Shown: in pieces, positions 1-10,695 of the stretch
Layout: each line of letters starts with the position of its first letter
How positions within the stretch are numbered: position 1 is the first letter of the stretch
Assembly (NCBI RefSeq): GCF_005405925.1
Contig: NZ_BJHV01000001.1
Location: 5,642,001 to 5,706,000, forward strand
From: Streptomyces antimycoticus
Lineage (GTDB): Bacteria > Actinomycetota > Actinomycetes > Streptomycetales > Streptomycetaceae
Length of the DNA stretch: 64,000 bases
Reading direction: 5' to 3'
Notes under the pieces: model-generated
The model's input: the letters and a program-made list of their open reading frames with translations, nothing else
Databases searched by the model: none
Told to the model about the DNA's origin: nothing
Program-made: the position numbers and the translations under genes

Positions 1-1363
1 GCCACAGCACGACGAGCACGAGCGCGGCGACACCCGTGCCGCTGTCCATCGCTTCGACGTCGCTCTTCTTGCTGTAGAGCATGTCGTCGGTGACCGTGCC
101 GGAGTCGAGCGAGAAGTACGTGTCGAGCAGCGCGATGTTCAGCGCCATATCGAGCAGCGTCAGCACCAGCCAGATGCCGAACATGCTCATCAACGCGGTG
201 GCCAGACCCCGTATCGGCTTCAGCCTGGTGCCCTGGGCGGGATAGCCCACCGGCGTCTGATAGCCGCCCTGCCAGGGCTGGGTGGGCGGAGGCACCTGGT
301 ACGCGGGCCCCCCGGCCGCATGCGCGTGAGGTGTCGCGTATGCCGACGGCGAGCCGTACGCGGAGGGGCCGGGCGGGGTATGCGGGCCGGCCTGGGGGTG
401 GCCGTACGCCGACGGGCCCTGCTGCGGCGCCATGGAGTCCGGCTGGGCGTTCTCCGCCTCCACCTCCAGGAGCTGCAGCGCGTCCCGTCCGAGCCGGGCG
501 AGCAGCCCGCCCGGCAGCCAGGGCTCGCCGTCGTCCGTCACCGGCTGGGTGGCGGCGATCAGATCGTCCACCGAGGGCCGCTTGGCCGGGTCCTTGTTCA
601 GGCACGCGGTGACCAGCCCGCGCGCCCCCTCGGGGAGCCCCACCAGATCGGGCTCCTCCTGGGCTATTCGGTACATCAGGGCGTGGATCCCGCTCTCCAC
701 GTTGCCGAACGGCTGACGTCCGGTGGCGGCGAAGGCGAGCACCGAGCCGAGGCAGAAGACATCGCTCGCGGCGGTGACCGGCTCGCCGCGCACCTGCTCG
801 GGCGACATGAAACCGGGCGAGCCGACGACCGCGCCGGTCATCGTCAGATTGCCGCCCGTGGTGGAGCCCACGGCGTCCAGGGCGCGCGCGATGCCGAAGT
901 CGATGACGCGCGGACCGTCGATGGTGATGAGGATGTTGGACGGCTTGAGATCGCGGTGGATCAGCCCGGCGCCGTGGATGTCGCGCAGCGCGAGGGCCAG
1001 TCCGTTCGCCAGGATCCGCAGCGAGCGCTCGGGCAGCGCACCGAAGTCCTCGGCGACGACGCTGTGCAGGGACGGACCGCCGATGTAGCCGGTGGCCACC
1101 CAGGGCACCTCGGCGTCGGTGTCGGCGTCGAGCACGGGGGCGGTCCACTGGCCGCCGACCCGTGTGGCCGCCTCCACCTCCCGCTTGAAGCGGCCGCGGA
1201 AGTCGGGCTGTCGTGCGAGTTCGGCCTGTACGAGCTTCACTGCGACGGTGCGGCCGCGGGCGGAGCGGGCGAGATAGACCCGGCCCATTCCGCCCTCGCC
1301 GAGCTTGCCGAGCAGCCGGTACTCGCCGATCCACCGCGGGTCCTGGGCCCCGAGGTTCTCCAT
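1..1363 (-). CDS. Ser/Thr protein kinase, membrane-anchored (3' end outside window)
   Basis: Hanks-type Ser/Thr kinase, about 454 residues visible; the stop lies beyond the window. The kinase domain spans roughly residues 14-275. It has the glycine loop LGEGGMGRVYLA, the ATP-binding lysine in VAVKLV, the catalytic loop HRDLKPSN near residue 136, the metal-binding DFG in VIDFGIAR and the P+1 signature GSPGFMSPEQ. A Pro/Gln/Tyr/Ala-rich linker follows, then a hydrophobic membrane segment near residues 385-408 and the start of another at the window edge, so the kinase domain should be cytoplasmic. The C-terminal membrane part could be a DUF4328-type domain, but this is unproven. The ATG at 1361-1363 is the natural start because the kinase fold begins directly after it. 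It lies 51 bp downstream of a paralogous kinase on the same strand, so tandem duplication and co-transcription are likely. Substrate unknown. Confidence 0.9.
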   Translation of the reverse strand, partial: MENLGAQDPRWIGEYRLLGKLGEGGMGRVYLARSARGRTVAVKLVQAELARQPDFRGRFKREVEAATRVGGQWTAPVLDADTDAEVPWVATGYIGGPSLHSVVAEDFGALPERSLRILANGLALALRDIHGAGLIHRDLKPSNILITIDGPRVIDFGIARALDAVGSTTGGNLTMTGAVVGSPGFMSPEQVRGEPVTAASDVFCLGSVLAFAATGRQPFGNVESGIHALMYRIAQEEPDLVGLPEGARGLVTACLNKDPAKRPSVDDLIAATQPVTDDGEPWLPGGLLARLGRDALQLLEVEAENAQPDSMAPQQGPSAYGHPQAGPHTPPGPSAYGSPSAYATPHAHAAGGPAYQVPPPTQPWQGGYQTPVGYPAQGTRLKPIRGLATALMSMFGIWLVLTLLDMALNIALLDTYFSLDSGTVTDDMLYSKKSDVEAMDSGTGVAALVLVVLW

Positions 1364-1414
1364 CGCGGTGTGGCTCCTGTCCCTGTGCCGATAGTCCCTG
1401 CGCCGATCGGCCGA

Positions 1415-4400
1415 TCAGTCGAGGCGGGTGAACGTCTGTGTCATCGTCTCATCGCTGTAATCGTCCGGGTCGTCATACTCGACACGCAGCTTGTCATGTC
1501 CGGAAGAGGTGAACGTCAGTGACGTGCCGGGCCCACAGAGATTCTTAGGGGTACCACCGGTGAACTTCGACGGGCTGAGGACGAGCCCCTTCTCCACCGA
1601 GGCCAGGACCCGGTCACCCTCGCAGTGGTACTTCTTACTGTCCGCGACTTCCTGGGCCACCGCGGTGCCGATCGCGCCCTGCTTGATGGTGATCTTCAGC
1701 GTGGCGTCCTGCTTCCCGAACGCGTCCTTCGCCAGCCAAGTGCCCTCGTACGAGGAGGGGATCGGCTTGCCGCCGCTCTTCGAGGGGCGCAGCGTCGCCT
1801 CGTAGGAGCCGTCCGTGGTGCTCCAGGCGAGGGTGCCGTCGTTGCCTATCCGCAGGGTCTGCTCGCCGACCGTGCTGCAACTCTCCTCGGGAATGCTGGT
1901 GGTGACCTCGTCGTCCTCGATGAGGAGCAGGCTGTCGGCCGACTTGAGCTTGGCCGAGTCCTGGCAGAACGAGTCCGAGTCGGAGGTCAGGGTCTCGGCG
2001 ACGAACGCGCCGACCGGCCCCTGGGAGAGGACGATCCGGCGGATCTTGCCGGTGGACGAGCCGCTCTCCTTGATCTCGCCCTCCCAGGCGCCCAGATACT
2101 CGGTGGGCACGTCGCCGGTCGTGTCCAGCTTGGTCGCGGACGGATCGGGCGCGCCCGAACCACCGGTGGGCGCTTTGGAATTGGCGCCGCCGGGGCTGTT
2201 GGGCGGGGTGTGGGTCATCTTGTCGTAGTCGGTCTTGGCCTTGTCGCCCTTGTCGTCGTTCCCCTTGACCACGGCGAGGGCGGCGACCCCGGCGATGAGC
2301 AGCGTGGCGACGGCGGCCGAGACGACGATGAGCGTCTTACGGCGCCGCTTGGGCGGCTGCGGCGAGCCGCTGCCGGGGCCGCCTTGCCTGCCTGGTCCGC
2401 CTGGCGTGGCCGGTGTGCTCGGCCCGCTCGGGCCGAAGCCGACGGAGGGCGCGGCGGCGGCCGCCTGGCCTGGGGACGAGGCGGGCCCGAACGAGGTGGC
2501 GGCGGGCGGCCCGAACGCGTGCGGCGGCGTCGGCGGTTCGCCGTCCGCGCCGGGCTGCGGCGGTGAGGCGTGCGGCGGGTAGCCGTACGCCGGGGCGGCG
2601 TAGGGGGAGGCGGAACCGGGCGAGTTGGGCGCGGCGGGGGCCGCTCCGGCGTGAGGCGGGGTGGGGTTTCCGGCTGCGGCCTGCGGTGGTGCGGCGCTTC
2701 CGGGGGCGCCCTGCGCGCCGCTTGCCTGCGGCGCCGCGTACGGCGCGGGGCTCTGTGGCCCGGCGCCGCCGGGCGAGTTGGGCGACGCGGCTGCGGCGTC
2801 GCCCGTTCCGGCGTGCGGTGGTGTGGGGTGCCCGGGTGCGCCCTGGCCTTCGCCTGCCTGTGGTCCGGCGGGGGAGGGCGCGCCCTTCGGCCCGCCCGGC
2901 GTCCCGGCAGTCGCGGAGCCCTGGCTTCCACCGGCCGGGGACGCGTTCGCCTGCCGTGGGTCTGGCTGCCCTGCGCCTGCCTGCGACGCGGCTGACCGTT
3001 GGCCGGGTGTTCCGGGTGTTCCGGGTGTTCCGGATGCGGCGGCCTGCGGGGCGTCGTGGCCCGGCGCGGCACCACCGGGCGTGCTGGGCGACGCGGCGGA
3101 TCCCCCCGCCGCCCCAGCCCGCGCCGCGCCCGCCGAAGGCGTAGCGCCCTGCGCCCCGGCGGCTGCCCCGCCCGGCGCTGCGGGCCCTGCGGCGGGGTGG
3201 CCCGGGGTGTTCTGGTGCGCGGCACCCTGCCCCGGCCCGCTGTGGCCCGAACCGGCTTGCGTGCCATCGCCCGATGGCGCGTCGGCCGACGACGAGGCGG
3301 CCTGCGGCCCGGCGGCCGGGTCCGAGCCGCCCCGGTCCCCGCCCGCCTGCGGTGCGGCGCCGTACGGCGCCGCAGGGTGCCCGCCGGGCGTCGCGGGTCC
3401 GGCGGCCTGCCCCGCGCCCGCCGAAGGAGGCGCGGACGGAGCCGGGGGAGCGGGGCGCCCGCCTGGGGCACGGCCGACGGGAGCGGCGGTGTGGTGGGCG
3501 GCGGGGGCGTGGGGGGCTCCGCCGGAGCCAGCGGGTACGACGTGGCCGACGGCGGCGCGGAGGGCGGCGGCGGGACGGCGGGTCCCGCCGCCCCGGCCAT
3601 GGGCGGCACGGCAGGCCGCGCGGGCATCCCCGGCACGGCGGGCACCCCCGGCCCCGCGGGCGTCTCCACCTCCAGGAGCTGCACCGCATGGCGTCCGAGC
3701 TGGGCGACGAGCCCGCCCGGCAGCCACGGTTCGCCGTCGTCGTCCGCACCGGCCGTACGGTCCAGCAGCTCCTCCAGCGAGGGCCGGTCGTCCGGGGCCT
3801 TCTTCAGGCAGTCGGTGACCAGCTCGCGCAGCCCCTCCGGCAGCCCCTCCAGGTCCGCTTCCTCCTGTGCGATGCGGTACATGACCGCGTGCACACCGCT
3901 GTTGGCCGTGCCGAAGGGCTGACGGCCGGTCGCCGCGTAGGCGAGCACCGAGCCGAGGCAGAAGACATCGCTGGCCGGGGTGACCCGCTCGCCGCGCACC
4001 TGCTCGGGCGACATGAAACCGGGCGACCCGACGACGGCGCCGCTGCGGGTGAGGATGCCGTCGGTGACGGTCTCCAGCGCCCGCGCGATGCCGAAGTCGA
4101 TGACGCGCGGACCGTCGATGGTGACCAGGACGTTGGAGGGTTTGAGGTCGCGGTGGACCAGACCGGCGTCGTGGATGTCGCGCAGGGCCTGTGTGAGGCC
4201 GTGGGCGAGGATGCGGACGGTCCGCTCGGGCAGGCGGCCCGACTCGGAGACGATCGCGTGCAGGGAGGGACCGGCGATATAGCCGGTGGCGACCCATGGG
4301 GTGGCGGCCTCGGTGTCGGCGTCCAGCACCGGCGCGGTCCACACGCCCCCGACCCGCTGCGCGGCCCGTACCTCCTGTTTGAACCGCCGCCGGAATTCGG

Positions 4401-4557
4401 CCTGTTGGGCGAGCTCGGTCTGGACGAGCTTCACCGCCACCGTACGGCCGCGCGAAGAATGAGCCAGGAACACCCGGCCCATGCCACCCGCGCCAAGGCG
4501 CCGGAGCAGCCGGTACTCACCGATCCATCGAGGGTCCTCGGCCCCCAGGTCTTCCAT
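1415..4557 (-). CDS. Ser/Thr protein kinase with extracellular C-terminal domain (frameshifted in this sequence)
   Basis: Second Hanks kinase, about 1047 residues when repaired. The N-terminal kinase domain (about residues 14-275) has GAGGMGRVFLA, VAVKLV, HRDLKPSN, VIDFGIAR and GSPGFMSPEQ. A very long Pro/Ala/Gly-rich linker (about 450 residues) follows, then a basic stop-transfer stretch (KRRRK), one membrane helix around residues 740-763 (LIVVSAAVATLLIAGVAAL) and a C-terminal extracellular region of about 280 residues. That region contains two similar beta-rich halves, each starting with a YLGAWEG/YEGTWLA-like motif. The reading frame breaks in the linker at the five-G run 3444-3448 (C5 on the coding strand). 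One added C joins kinase and C-terminal frames into continuous low-complexity sequence. ATG at 4555-4557. Paralogue of the next kinase downstream. Confidence 0.85.
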
Positions 4558-4864
4558 GCGTCGATCGCCCCTTCCCCGTGAATCCCCCTGATCAGCCCCT
4601 TGGAGAGAATAAAGGCGGCTGAGAGCGAAGTGGACGACGCGGACGATCCGTTATCGGTTCCGTATCCGTCCTGTGTCACTCCCGGGCCGCAGAGCGAAAT
4701 CCGGACGCCGCGCCCCGATCACCGGCGGTGACGACAAGGGCCCGGCCGCCCGGCAAGGTGTCGGTGGACGGCCCGAAACCCTGACAGCCTGTCGGTGCCA
4801 GGCCCGGGGATACGGTCCGTACGCTGGTTCCACCCCGACCCGCGAGCGATGCGAGGTACCGAAC
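4558..4864. promoter_or_regulatory. divergent intergenic region, kinase / aminotransferase
   Basis: This 307-bp gap separates divergently transcribed genes and must hold promoters for both the kinase operon (minus) and the aminotransferase (plus). An open frame continues upstream of the chosen aminotransferase start to 4673, but its sequence is composition-driven and not homologous to the family. The only clear signal is the Shine-Dalgarno GAGG at 4853-4856, placed 8 nt before the GTG at 4865. No recognisable operator was seen. Confidence 0.4.
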
Positions 4865-6226
4865 GTGTCCGTGCAGCCCAGCCCCGACCTCGCGGCCGGC
4901 GCCGCAGTCAAGGCCGCCGACCGTGCGCATGTGTTCCACTCCTGGTCCGCGCAGGGCCTGATCGACCCCCTCGCCGTCGCGGGCGCCGAAGGCTCCTACT
5001 TCTGGGACTACGACGGCAACCGCTACCTCGACTTCTCCTGCCAGCTGGTGAACACCAACATCGGCCACCAGCACCCCAAGGTCGTCGCCGCGATCCAGGA
5101 GCAGGCCGCGAAGCTGTGCACCATCGCCCCGGGCTTCGCCGTGGACGTACGGTCCGAGGCGGCCCGGCTGGTCGCCGAGCGCACCCCGGGTGACCTCGAC
5201 AAGATCTTCTTCACCAACGGCGGCGCCGAGGCGGTGGAGAACGCGGTCCGGATGGCCCGGCTGCACACCGGCCGCCCCAAGCTGCTCTCCGCCTACCGCT
5301 CGTACCACGGGGCCACCGCCACCGCGATCAACCTCACCGGCGATCCCCGCCGCTGGGCCTCCGACAGCGCCTCGGCGGGTGTGGTGCACTTCTGGGCGCC
5401 GTTCCTCTACCGCTCGCCCTTCCACTCCGACAGCGAGGCGCAGGAGTGCGAGCGCGCGCTGCGCCACCTCGAGGACACCATCGCCTTCGAGGGCCCGCAG
5501 ACCATCGCCGCGATCGTCCTGGAGACCATCCCCGGCACCGCCGGGATCATGGTCCCGCCGCCCGGCTATCTGGCCGGGGTCCGCGAGATCTGCGACCGCT
5601 ACGGCATCGTCTTCATCCTGGACGAGGTCATGGCGGGCTTCGGCCGCACCGGCCACTGGTTCGCGGCCGACCACTTCGGCGTCACCCCGGACCTGCTGAC
5701 CTTCGCCAAGGGCGTCAACTCCGGCTATGTGCCGCTCGGTGGCGTCGCGATCTCCGCCGAGATCGCCGCGACCTTCGACCAGCGCCCCTACCCGGGTGGT
5801 CTCACCTACTCCGGCCACCCGCTGGCCTGCGCCTCGGCCGTCGCGACGATCAACGCGATGGCGGAGGAGGGCATCGTGGAGAACGCCGCCGCGATCGGGG
5901 AGAACGTGATCGGCCCGGGGCTGCGGGAGATCGCCGACCGCCACCCCTCGGTCGGCGAGGTGCGGGGCCTCGGCGTCTTCTGGGCGCTGGACCTCGTCAA
6001 GGACAAGGAGACCCGCGAACCGCTCGTCCCGTACAACGCGAGCGGACCGGCCAACCAGCCGATGGCCGACTTCGCCGCGGCCTGCAAGCGCGGCGGTCTG
6101 TGGCCCTTCGTGAACATGAACCGCACCCATGTGGTGCCGCCGTGCACCGTCACCGAGGCCGAGGCCAAGGAGGGGCTCGCCATCCTGGACGAGGCACTGG
6201 GCGCGGCCGACGCGCATACGGCGTAG
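4865..6226 (+). CDS. class III PLP-dependent aminotransferase
   Basis: 453-residue fold-type I (class III, omega-type) aminotransferase. Family features in order: an N-terminal substrate-binding region with DYDGNRYLDF, the PLP phosphate-binding FFTNGGAEAVENA, SYHGAT, the cofactor-binding aspartate in FILDEVMAGFGRTG, and the Schiff-base lysine in TFAKGVNSGYVPLGG. The length is normal for the class (430-460). Annotated relatives act on omega-amino acids or beta-alanine/pyruvate-type substrates; the sequence alone does not fix the substrate. GTG at 4865 is preferred over upstream in-frame starts because GAGG sits 8 nt upstream and the family similarity begins here. A GntR/FCD regulator follows after 164 bp in the same direction and is a plausible local regulator (inference). 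Confidence 0.85.
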   Translation: MSVQPSPDLAAGAAVKAADRAHVFHSWSAQGLIDPLAVAGAEGSYFWDYDGNRYLDFSCQLVNTNIGHQHPKVVAAIQEQAAKLCTIAPGFAVDVRSEAARLVAERTPGDLDKIFFTNGGAEAVENAVRMARLHTGRPKLLSAYRSYHGATATAINLTGDPRRWASDSASAGVVHFWAPFLYRSPFHSDSEAQECERALRHLEDTIAFEGPQTIAAIVLETIPGTAGIMVPPPGYLAGVREICDRYGIVFILDEVMAGFGRTGHWFAADHFGVTPDLLTFAKGVNSGYVPLGGVAISAEIAATFDQRPYPGGLTYSGHPLACASAVATINAMAEEGIVENAAAIGENVIGPGLREIADRHPSVGEVRGLGVFWALDLVKDKETREPLVPYNASGPANQPMADFAAACKRGGLWPFVNMNRTHVVPPCTVTEAEAKEGLAILDEALGAADAHTA

Positions 6227-6390
6227 TCGCACCGGGGCTCTGCCCGTTTGGCCTCCGGTCGCCGCCCCGCGCGCCGCCCGGTGTAGACCACTGCCGCACT
6301 CTGCGTGTTCCGCGCAACGGCCCTCGCATATCGTGATGCGAGGGCCGTCCGCTTTCTTGATCCGACGGCCGTGGAAGGAGACGGTCCTCG

Positions 6391-7116
6391 ATGCCCGTGC
6401 CCGGCGCCAGCCCGGTCAAGCGGAACACCCTGCGGCAGCAGATCGCCGACGCGCTCTGTGACGAGGTGCTCGCGGGCCGGCTCCCTGCGGGGCGCCAGTT
6501 CACCGTCAAGGAGATCGCCCAGCAGTACGGCGTCTCCGCGACCCCCGTCCGGGAGGCACTGCTGGACCTGTGCTCCCAAGGGCTGCTCGATGTCGAGGAG
6601 CACCGGGGCTTCAAGGTCCACGACTTCACCATCGACGACTTCCGGCACATGGTCGACGCCCGCACGATGGTGGTCGAGGGCGTCTTCCGGCACTACGTCG
6701 AGAAGCCGCTGAAAACCATGACCCCGCAGGCGCTGGCCTCGGTAAGCCGGCGGGCCGAGGAGGCCGAGCGGGCCGCCCGCTCCGGTGACCTGGACATCCT
6801 CATCGGCTACGACCTGCGCTTCTGGCGCGAGATCTGCGGACTGGTCGGCAATCCGTATGTGTCGGACTTTCTGCAGCGGCTACGCGTCCAGACCTGGGTC
6901 TTCACGGTGCCCTATCTGCGTCGCGTCCCCGATCTGCGCGGTCAGTTGTGGACGGGGCACTCCGAACTCACCGCGGCGGTCACCCGTGGGGACCCGCATG
7001 ACTCGGAGCGGTTGATAGCGGCGTACAACGCGCATTTCCGTGCGCTGATCGAGCGGTTGGTGGAGCGGGAGGAGTCGCGCGCGCGGAACCGGACGTCGGA
7101 GGTCAACTCCTCCTGA
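6391..7116 (+). CDS. GntR family transcriptional regulator (FCD/FadR subfamily)
   Basis: 241-residue regulator. The N-terminal winged helix-turn-helix (about residues 12-80) has the GntR signature with GVSATPVREALLDLCSQGLL; the C-terminal helical ligand-binding domain is of FCD type (FRHMVDART, GHSELTAAVTRGD, and a terminal HFRALIERL helix). FCD domains often bind carboxylic acids with a metal ion. A strong Shine-Dalgarno GGAAGGAGA lies just upstream of the ATG. Its position right after the class III aminotransferase suggests it controls that gene or a linked amine/amino-acid catabolic step; this is inference from neighbourhood. Confidence 0.88.
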   Translation: MPVPGASPVKRNTLRQQIADALCDEVLAGRLPAGRQFTVKEIAQQYGVSATPVREALLDLCSQGLLDVEEHRGFKVHDFTIDDFRHMVDARTMVVEGVFRHYVEKPLKTMTPQALASVSRRAEEAERAARSGDLDILIGYDLRFWREICGLVGNPYVSDFLQRLRVQTWVFTVPYLRRVPDLRGQLWTGHSELTAAVTRGDPHDSERLIAAYNAHFRALIERLVEREESRARNRTSEVNSS

Positions 7117-7316
7117 TCTCCTCCTGAACTCTTCTCGAACGCCGCCGGGCCCCTCAGCGGTTCGCCCGGACGGTCAGTGAACCGGAGGCCGGGGAGGCCG
7201 GAGCGGCGGCAGGTGAAACGGCCCGCCAGGGTTGGCCTCCGGCACTCTTCGCGAGGCGTACGCGGGGCATTACGCTGGGCCGACCATCGACCGTACGGAT
7301 ACGAGAGTGAGATCGC

Positions 7317-7967
7317 GTGGCATGTGACCTCTGGCTGGTCCCCCTCGTCGATGTGCTGTGCCACAGCCCCGACAACCCCTTCGCCGAAGAGATCGCCGCG
7401 TACGACAAGGCCCTCAGTGATGCCGGTTTGCCGCCCGTACCCGTCTTCAGCTATATGCCGGGACTGTCCGGGGATGTCGCCCCGGTGGCCGGTTTCGACT
7501 ACGACGCGCTGCACTTTCTCCGCCGTGCCTATCTGCTGCAACTGTGCGGACTCGCGGTGACGCCCGTGGACGAACTGGGCGGGGATTACGAACAGTTGCT
7601 GGAGATGTTCGAGCCCACGGCCCAGCAGTCGCATCTGGTGTGGCACTACGACCACGCGGGGGCGTATGTCCCCGTCGACTTCCAGAGCCCGCTGTCCAAC
7701 GACGAACTCCTCGAGGGCGGCGGCCCGCTGGGATCCAGCCATGGCCTGCTGCGCGAGCTGGAGGCGGTCGCCCCGGCGCTCGGCATCGACCCGTCCAACC
7801 CCCCGGCCGCCCCCGCGCCCCCGGCTCGCCCCACGAGCCTGGAGGAGCCGGCGGCGTCGGTCCCGTACGAGGACAGCCCCTTCGCACGGGAGCGCCATGT
7901 CTGGCTGGGTCTGCACGCGGCGGCGACGCGCAGCCTGGGCCAGGGTTCGATGATCGTCTTCAGCTGA
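7317..7967 (+). CDS. conserved Streptomyces protein of unknown function
   Basis: 216 residues, GTG start at 7317. I recognise no catalytic motif. The N-terminal two-thirds is well-ordered acidic sequence (ACDLWLVPLVDVLCHSP, then DELGGDYEQLLEMF and VWHYDHAGAYVPVDF), followed by a Pro/Ala-rich linker near residues 160-180 and a conserved-looking C-terminus. No signal peptide or membrane helix is visible, so it is probably cytosolic. Codon usage and GC skew are typical of a real Streptomyces gene. It stands alone between the GntR gene and the convergent SLATT gene. Confidence 0.75.
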   Translation: MACDLWLVPLVDVLCHSPDNPFAEEIAAYDKALSDAGLPPVPVFSYMPGLSGDVAPVAGFDYDALHFLRRAYLLQLCGLAVTPVDELGGDYEQLLEMFEPTAQQSHLVWHYDHAGAYVPVDFQSPLSNDELLEGGGPLGSSHGLLRELEAVAPALGIDPSNPPAAPAPPARPTSLEEPAASVPYEDSPFARERHVWLGLHAAATRSLGQGSMIVFS

Positions 7968-8028
7968 CCGCTCCTTCAGCTGACCGTTCCATTGGCTGAT
8001 CGCTCCGACAGGCGTTGCGGTCCGGCCG

Positions 8029-8763
8029 TCAGCGGGGCGGCTCGGGAGGACGCTGCCGCGGCATATTGGGCCGGGCGGGGCCAGGCGGCAGCGGAAAGCG
8101 GCTCGTGGGGCTCCCGCTGTCCGGACGGGAGCCCTGGGCCATCAGCGCCTGTGTGACCAGCGGGGCCGAACCGGACCCGAAGTCCACCATCCAGCCCGCC
8201 GTCTCGGCCCGTACCAGCTCCGACACGTCCTCGCAGAACCGCCGCAGCACCGAAAGACACCGCTCCACGGCCTCGCTCGCGGTGCCCTCGGTCGGGCCCA
8301 GCACCTCCCGCACGCTCTCCGACGCCCAGTCGAACTGCAGTGCCTCCAGCCGCCGGTGCACCGCCTGCGCCGTGGCCACATCCCGCATCCAGCCGGACGT
8401 CAGCCCGAAGACCCGGTCGCCGCCGACGCAGGCGGCCGCCAGCAGCAGCGCCAGCGCGCCCCACCCCGCGCCGCCGTCCAGCGCCCCGTTCAGATCGAGC
8501 AGCGGCAGCACGCCCGCCACGACCGCCGCCACGGCGGCGCCCACCCGCAGCACCCGGGCGGTCCGCCGCTTCCACACCCGTTCGGCGAGGTACCACCCCG
8601 CGACCTCCAGGGCGCCCTCCTCGACCCACCGGTACAACTCGTCGAGCCGCTCCGCCGGCTCCCCCCAGTCGCCGTGCGGGAAGGGCCGACCGAGCAGGTC
8701 ACCCTGGGCTCTCGCACCCTCCGGCCGAGGGAGCCCCTCGGGCTGCATCTCCGGCTGACTCAC
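8029..8763 (-). CDS. SLATT-domain two-helix membrane protein
   Basis: 244 residues. Two hydrophobic helices (about residues 72-92, [19 protein letters not shown], and 100-120, [14 protein letters not shown]) are flanked by a conserved cytoplasmic segment ([22 protein letters not shown] before, [17 protein letters not shown] after). This is the layout of SLATT proteins, which combine two membrane helices with a coiled helical region. Some SLATT families serve as pore-forming effectors in nucleotide-signalling defence systems. This one sits next to purD without a SLOG or SMODS partner, so a housekeeping membrane role is as likely. The C-terminus is Pro/Arg-rich and disordered. It is divergent from purD. 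Confidence 0.7.
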   Translation of the reverse strand: MSQPEMQPEGLPRPEGARAQGDLLGRPFPHGDWGEPAERLDELYRWVEEGALEVAGWYLAERVWKRRTARVLRVGAAVAAVVAGVLPLLDLNGALDGGAGWGALALLLAAACVGGDRVFGLTSGWMRDVATAQAVHRRLEALQFDWASESVREVLGPTEGTASEAVERCLSVLRRFCEDVSELVRAETAGWMVDFGSGSAPLVTQALMAQGSRPDSGSPTSRFPLPPGPARPNMPRQRPPEPPR

Positions 8764-9103
8764 CGTGCAACTCCCTCTGCGGCGGCGTTTCTCCTGGCGC
8801 GCGGCTGATGCGCGACCACCATTCCTACCGCCGAACGGCTGGCCACGAAGACCCGATCACGGGTTTTCAGCCCGTAAGAGCTGCCCCATCGGGTATAGGA
8901 CCGCCCACTCCTCACCCAAAAGAGTGCCCCGCGCACCGGATCCGGGACTGGTCGGCCCGGCCGGGGCCGCGTCCCTGTGCCGAAGGCGCGAGACGGAACC
9001 GGCGGCCCCCAGGGCCGCAGCTCCGGCGCTGCAGCTCCGGCGCGGACAGGGTGGCAGCCCCCGCCGCACAGCGGCCCGTACCCGAGGCAATAGGCTGCAT
9101 ACC
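8764..9103. other. divergent intergenic region upstream of purD
   Basis: This 340-bp gap lies between the SLATT gene (minus) and purD (plus). I saw no gene in it. A short hairpin with an anticodon-arm-like look (8864-8880, ACGGG/CCCGT stem) is not part of a cloverleaf. No purine riboswitch aptamer core is visible. It presumably holds both promoters. Confidence 0.4.
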
Positions 9104-10369
<1,266 letters not shown>

Positions 10370-10695
10370 GGACAGGCCGCGAGTCAGGCTGTAAGAAGAG
10401 TCTCAAGCGGTGTCCCGGGCGGGCCCGTGAACGGCCCCGAACGCCCTTCCGCCTGTTCACACGGGGCCAGGCGTCGCCATCGCGAAGTTCCCGGTTTTAC
10501 CCAAGGCCATTCCATCGGGTGAGCGCTTCCGCATCCTGCTGACGCACGCCCGGCCCCCAACTAGTGTGCCGCTCAGGCGAGGTGCGGCAACTGGCCCACC
10601 GGCATTGCGGAGTGGGCGGCCAGTGCGACAGTGGGTGGGAGAAAACAACGCCGCCGTCGTCCGCTGTTCAAACATCGGCCGGACAGTAGGGGGTG
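10370..10695. other. intergenic region downstream of purD
   Basis: A stretch of 326 bp with no supported gene. It presumably contains the purD 3' end and the promoter of the following membrane protein. A purine-rich AGTAGGGGGT just before 10696 can serve as ribosome binding site. Confidence 0.4.

Noticed and set aside
320..1522. Long plus-strand open frame opposite the first kinase
   Set aside because: Its translation is Arg/Gly/Ala-rich without family features, and the minus strand encodes a clear kinase. GC-rich DNA yields such shadows.
8029..8763. Defence island based on the SLATT-like protein
   Set aside because: No nucleotide-signalling enzyme, SLOG, toxin or restriction gene lies nearby; neighbours are core metabolism.
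8850..8900. Anticodon-arm-like hairpin upstream of purD
   Set aside because: No acceptor, D or T arms could be placed around it on either strand.
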